Source: Gammaproteobacteria bacterium
GTDB taxonomy: Bacteria; Pseudomonadota; Gammaproteobacteria; Pseudomonadales; Pseudohongiellaceae
Length of the DNA stretch: 64,000 bases
Assembly: GCA_012960305.1 (NCBI GenBank)
Contig: DUBM01000017.1
Span: 62,001 to 126,000 of the forward strand
Reading direction: 5' to 3'
Below, one piece after another: positions 61,720 to 64,000 of the stretch; within the stretch, counting starts at the first letter, position 1; every line of letters begins with the position of its first letter. Both the position numbers and the translations under genes were made by a program. A model generated the notes under the pieces. That model saw only the letters and a list, made by a program, of their open reading frames with translations, was not told where the DNA came from and ran no database searches.

Positions 61720-62730
61720 ATGAGCGATTACATAGCTAAACAAATTCAATTAACCAGTCGGCCGGCCGGCATGCCAAGTCAGGAAAATTTTTCATGTGTC
61801 GAAGTTGAACTTGAGCCACCTGCTGCCGGGCAAGCCCTGGTAAAGAATCTTTATATGTCTGTTGACCCCTATATGCGTGGTCGCATGCGTGAAGATGGAG
61901 TTTATGCACAATCCTATGGACTCAATTCAGCATTATGGGGTGGCGCTGTTGGAGAAGTTATTGAATCTAATGCAGAAGGCTTGGAGGCTGGGGATATAGT
62001 TTTAAACGGAGCAGCCTGGCAGGACAAATTTGTCGCTGACGCCAGCACATTAGATAAGCTGGAGCCATTCGATAGGGATCAATTATCACTCTATATTGGA
62101 ACATTAGGGATGCCCGGCTTAACAGCTTATGTGGGGCTATTTAAATACGGCGAACCAAAGGAAGGCGAAACAGTATTCGTTTCTGCCGCTTCTGGCGCTG
62201 TAGGTGCCAATGTTTGCCAAATTGCAAAGCTCAAAGGCTGCCGCGTTATTGGTAGTGTCGGCAATGATGCCAAAGCTCAATGGCTACTTGGTGAATGCGG
62301 TGTTGATGCCGTAATTAATTACAAAACCTGCGGAAACCTCACCGACGCCCTGGCTGCTGCAGCGCCAGACGGCATTGATGTCTATTTCGAAAATGTCGGT
62401 GGTGATCATCTGCAGGCCGCTCTGGCAGTAATGAACCCTTTTGGAAGAATTGCCGCTTGCGGCATGATCGCCAGCTATAACAATTCTAAGCCAGCTCCGG
62501 GCCCCAATAATCTTATGCTCATTGTTGGTAAGAAAGTTCGCATCAATGGCTTCATAGTCTCTGACCACGGTGACATGCGAGAACAATTTCTTGTAGACAT
62601 GATTGGATGGATTAAGGAAGGTAAGGTTAAGAGTCGCGAAACTGTCCTGGACGGCTTGGATAATTCGGTTGAAGCGTTCTTAAATCTTTTCAGTGGCAAA
62701 AATTTTGGCAAAATGGTGGTCAAAATCTAA
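61720..62730 (+). CDS. NADP-dependent MDR reductase (CurA/YncB-like)
   Basis: A 336-residue zinc-free medium-chain dehydrogenase/reductase. LYMSVDPYMRGRMREDGVYA is diagnostic of this subgroup, along with LGMPGLTAYVGLFKYGEPKE, FVSAASGAVGANVCQIAKLK (nucleotide-binding A-x-G-x-x-G), and GIDVYFENVGGDHLQAAL. It lacks catalytic zinc ligands. Relatives reduce the C=C bond of enones such as curcumin or alkenals with NADPH. GGGAAAAA just before the ATG may serve as the ribosome site. Single gene. Confidence 0.92.
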   Translation: MSDYIAKQIQLTSRPAGMPSQENFSCVEVELEPPAAGQALVKNLYMSVDPYMRGRMREDGVYAQSYGLNSALWGGAVGEVIESNAEGLEAGDIVLNGAAWQDKFVADASTLDKLEPFDRDQLSLYIGTLGMPGLTAYVGLFKYGEPKEGETVFVSAASGAVGANVCQIAKLKGCRVIGSVGNDAKAQWLLGECGVDAVINYKTCGNLTDALAAAAPDGIDVYFENVGGDHLQAALAVMNPFGRIAACGMIASYNNSKPAPGPNNLMLIVGKKVRINGFIVSDHGDMREQFLVDMIGWIKEGKVKSRETVLDGLDNSVEAFLNLFSGKNFGKMVVKI

Positions 62731-62803
62731 GGGTTGTCCTTGTCTCTCCCACTAAGGATTGTAGATTAATTCGACATTGATCCTTACCGGCGATAATTCT
62801 ACC

Positions 62804-63004
62804 ATGCTTGGTCCGATTATATTTATACTCGGTGTCTTAGGTATTACGGTAATGGTGGGAAATATTGATGCTAGTCAATTTGCCTTGACAGATTTTGACA
62901 TGATGATTTTATTTTCATTTATTCTCCTACAGATTGCGCGGACAGATCTCACCTTAACTCACATCAAAAGATTCTCCTGCTGTATACCTACTTATAGAAT
63001 CTAG
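62804..63004 (+). CDS. Possible small membrane protein
   Basis: A 66-codon frame from ATG 62804 with a hydrophobic segment (GPIIFILGVLGITVMVGNID) and a second one (MMILFSFILLQIART). I do not recognise a family, and there is no convincing ribosome binding site. Nothing else is coded in the gap between the reductase and the yaiI gene, which ends convergently at 63056. It may be real or chance. Confidence 0.3.
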   Translation: MLGPIIFILGVLGITVMVGNIDASQFALTDFDMMILFSFILLQIARTDLTLTHIKRFSCCIPTYRI

Positions 63005-63055
63005 GCTATGCGACGCAGCAAGCAATCCACTGCACTAAAAGTATTGTTATTACTA

Positions 63056-63517
63056 TTAGCTACGACTCCCTTTTATCGCCGCAGCCAAATAACAATCTAA
63101 AGCGTTAGCGAATTCCCGTTTATCACTCTCAGATAACCGCGGGGGCCCCCCAGTATGAACGCCACTGCTACGCATAGTGTCAAGAAAATCTCGCATATTT
63201 AGCCGGGCTTTGATGGTACTCGCCGAGAACGTCTCACCTCTTGGACTTAAGACTTGAGTGCTCTTACTTATCAGCTCATCGGCCAGGGGTATATCTGAGG
63301 TAATTATAAGATCGCCCGCTTCCGCACGGCGCACAATTTCATTGTCCGCCACATCGAATCCCTGAGGCACCTGGATAGATAAAATATTCTTGAATGTTGG
63401 CACCTGCAAGGGTTGATTAGCAACCAAGGTCAATTGAATACCAGTTCTTTCAGCAGCTTTGAACAGTATCGTCTTAACCGCCTTCGGACAGGCATCTGCA
63501 TCCACCCAGATTGTCAT
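63056..63517 (-). CDS. yaiI: YaiI/YqxD family protein (UPF0178, DUF188)
   Basis: A 153-residue protein of the YaiI family, a PIN-like fold. It starts [20 protein letters not shown], the family's diagnostic V-D-A-D-A-C-P, and goes on with [39 protein letters not shown] and [11 protein letters not shown]. Acidic residues in the PIN-like positions suggest a nuclease, but its role has not been established to my knowledge. It is the normal length, a single gene between the STAS gene and the small membrane frame. Confidence 0.93.
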   Translation of the reverse strand: MTIWVDADACPKAVKTILFKAAERTGIQLTLVANQPLQVPTFKNILSIQVPQGFDVADNEIVRRAEAGDLIITSDIPLADELISKSTQVLSPRGETFSASTIKARLNMRDFLDTMRSSGVHTGGPPRLSESDKREFANALDCYLAAAIKGSRS

Positions 63518-63559
63518 GCCAGCGCCGGTAAACTATTGATCAATAACTCACCAATGTTC

Positions 63560-64000
63560 TCAGGCACTAGACATCACCACTACCTTATCATTCAAGTCTT
63601 CTACTGCCTGATTGTGGCTCAAGTAGTTATTTCCAGTCAGTGCATAGAAAAATTGAGTGGTAGCTAGCCTGTCCATAATCGGGCCTTTAACTTCAGAAAG
63701 GTGTAATGTGATATTAAGACTTTCTAGAGTTTCATTGATTGTCTCGAGTGAGGCTAAGGCACTCATATCAATTTTATTTACGGCTGTACACATCAACACA
63801 ACATGTTGCAGTTTTGGCTTTTCTGTAACTAGCTTAAACAATAACTCTTCTAAATATCGCGTATTGGCAAAGTAAAGCGACTCATCGACACGAATAGATA
63901 AGAGGTTTTCAAAAGTTTCAACTTTGTGACGATTTACATTCCGAAAATGTTCAGTGCCGGCGACTCGGCCAACTACAGCAACATGGGGTTGAGAAGTTTT
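63560..64000 (-). CDS. SulP-type anion transporter, C-terminal STAS region (partial)
   Basis: The frame runs off the right edge, so only the C-terminal ~146 residues are present. It reads SQPHVAVVGRVAGTEHFRNV and LLSIRVDESLYFANTRYLEE, typical of the link between the last helix and the STAS domain of SulP transporters. The STAS domain follows (VLMCTAVNKIDMSALASLET, LSEVKGPIMDRLATTQFF), ending AVEDLNDKVV. The Asp-x-Ser-Ala phrase is in the STAS phosphorylation-loop position. The family moves sulfate, bicarbonate or dicarboxylates across the inner membrane. The membrane part lies outside the window, so the substrate cannot be judged. Confidence 0.85.
   Translation of the reverse strand, partial: KTSQPHVAVVGRVAGTEHFRNVNRHKVETFENLLSIRVDESLYFANTRYLEELLFKLVTEKPKLQHVVLMCTAVNKIDMSALASLETINETLESLNITLHLSEVKGPIMDRLATTQFFYALTGNNYLSHNQAVEDLNDKVVVMSSA

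Overview
The window looks like a chromosomal segment of a free-living, probably marine, heterotrophic gammaproteobacterium. The evidence is moderate GC content, many envelope genes (TonB receptor, OprP-like porin, several lipoproteins, a MacAB/TolC-type system), an Fpr-type ferredoxin-NADP reductase, Grx, Tag and a LiuR-type regulator. This is inference from gene content. I cannot name a genus. No rRNA, CRISPR array, complete prophage or complete insertion sequence is visible.

Layout. 1-4.5 kb: the tail of a PhoD-type phosphatase, then a three-gene minus-strand operon (two-haem cytochrome c, PQQ-dependent dehydrogenase, NHL propeller). 4.6-10.2 kb: a relict response-regulator fragment, a TonB-dependent receptor, a lipoprotein made of two TonB C-terminal domains, and a PHP/CehA-like metallohydrolase. 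10.2-14.1 kb: glutaredoxin, then a decayed leucine/isovalerate cluster (intact MerR regulator with a large palindrome, liuA disabled by a deletion, liuB cut to 58 codons), a VOC protein and an SMP-30-like propeller. 14.3-19.1 kb: a radical SAM protein, an exported amidohydrolase and a Tat-exported PhoD phosphatase. 19.2-19.8 kb: an integrase remnant beside tRNA-Arg(TCG). 20.2-25.4 kb: a porin, a DUF5916/CBM9-like protein, Tag and a strong bidirectional terminator.

25.4-30.0 kb: a minus-strand run of redox genes (FAD-linked oxidase, SDR-like protein, nitroreductase, pseudo-receiver protein, exported FAH-fold protein). 30.2-36.3 kb: a DUF4156 lipoprotein, then a TetR-RND-LolA-like-outer-membrane-barrel cluster that looks like a trans-envelope lipid or hydrophobe export route. 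36.5-40.5 kb: a dicarboxylate symporter, Fpr and an amidase. 40.7-46.6 kb: a tripartite efflux operon (TolC-like, very long MacA-like adaptor, split MacB ATPase and permease). 47.3-51.4 kb: an unrecognised coiled-coil protein and an M16 peptidase lipoprotein.

51.5-57.8 kb holds the most system-like region: six genes in one direction, most overlapping at stop/start codons. They encode an ABC ATPase, an ABC-2 permease, a PDZ lipoprotein, two FG-GAP/VCBS calcium-type propeller proteins and a small two-helix membrane protein. I could not match this set to a described pathway. 57.9-64 kb: another relict coding region, a TAXI-type TRAP transporter, a CurA-like reductase, a YaiI-family protein and the end of a SulP-type transporter.
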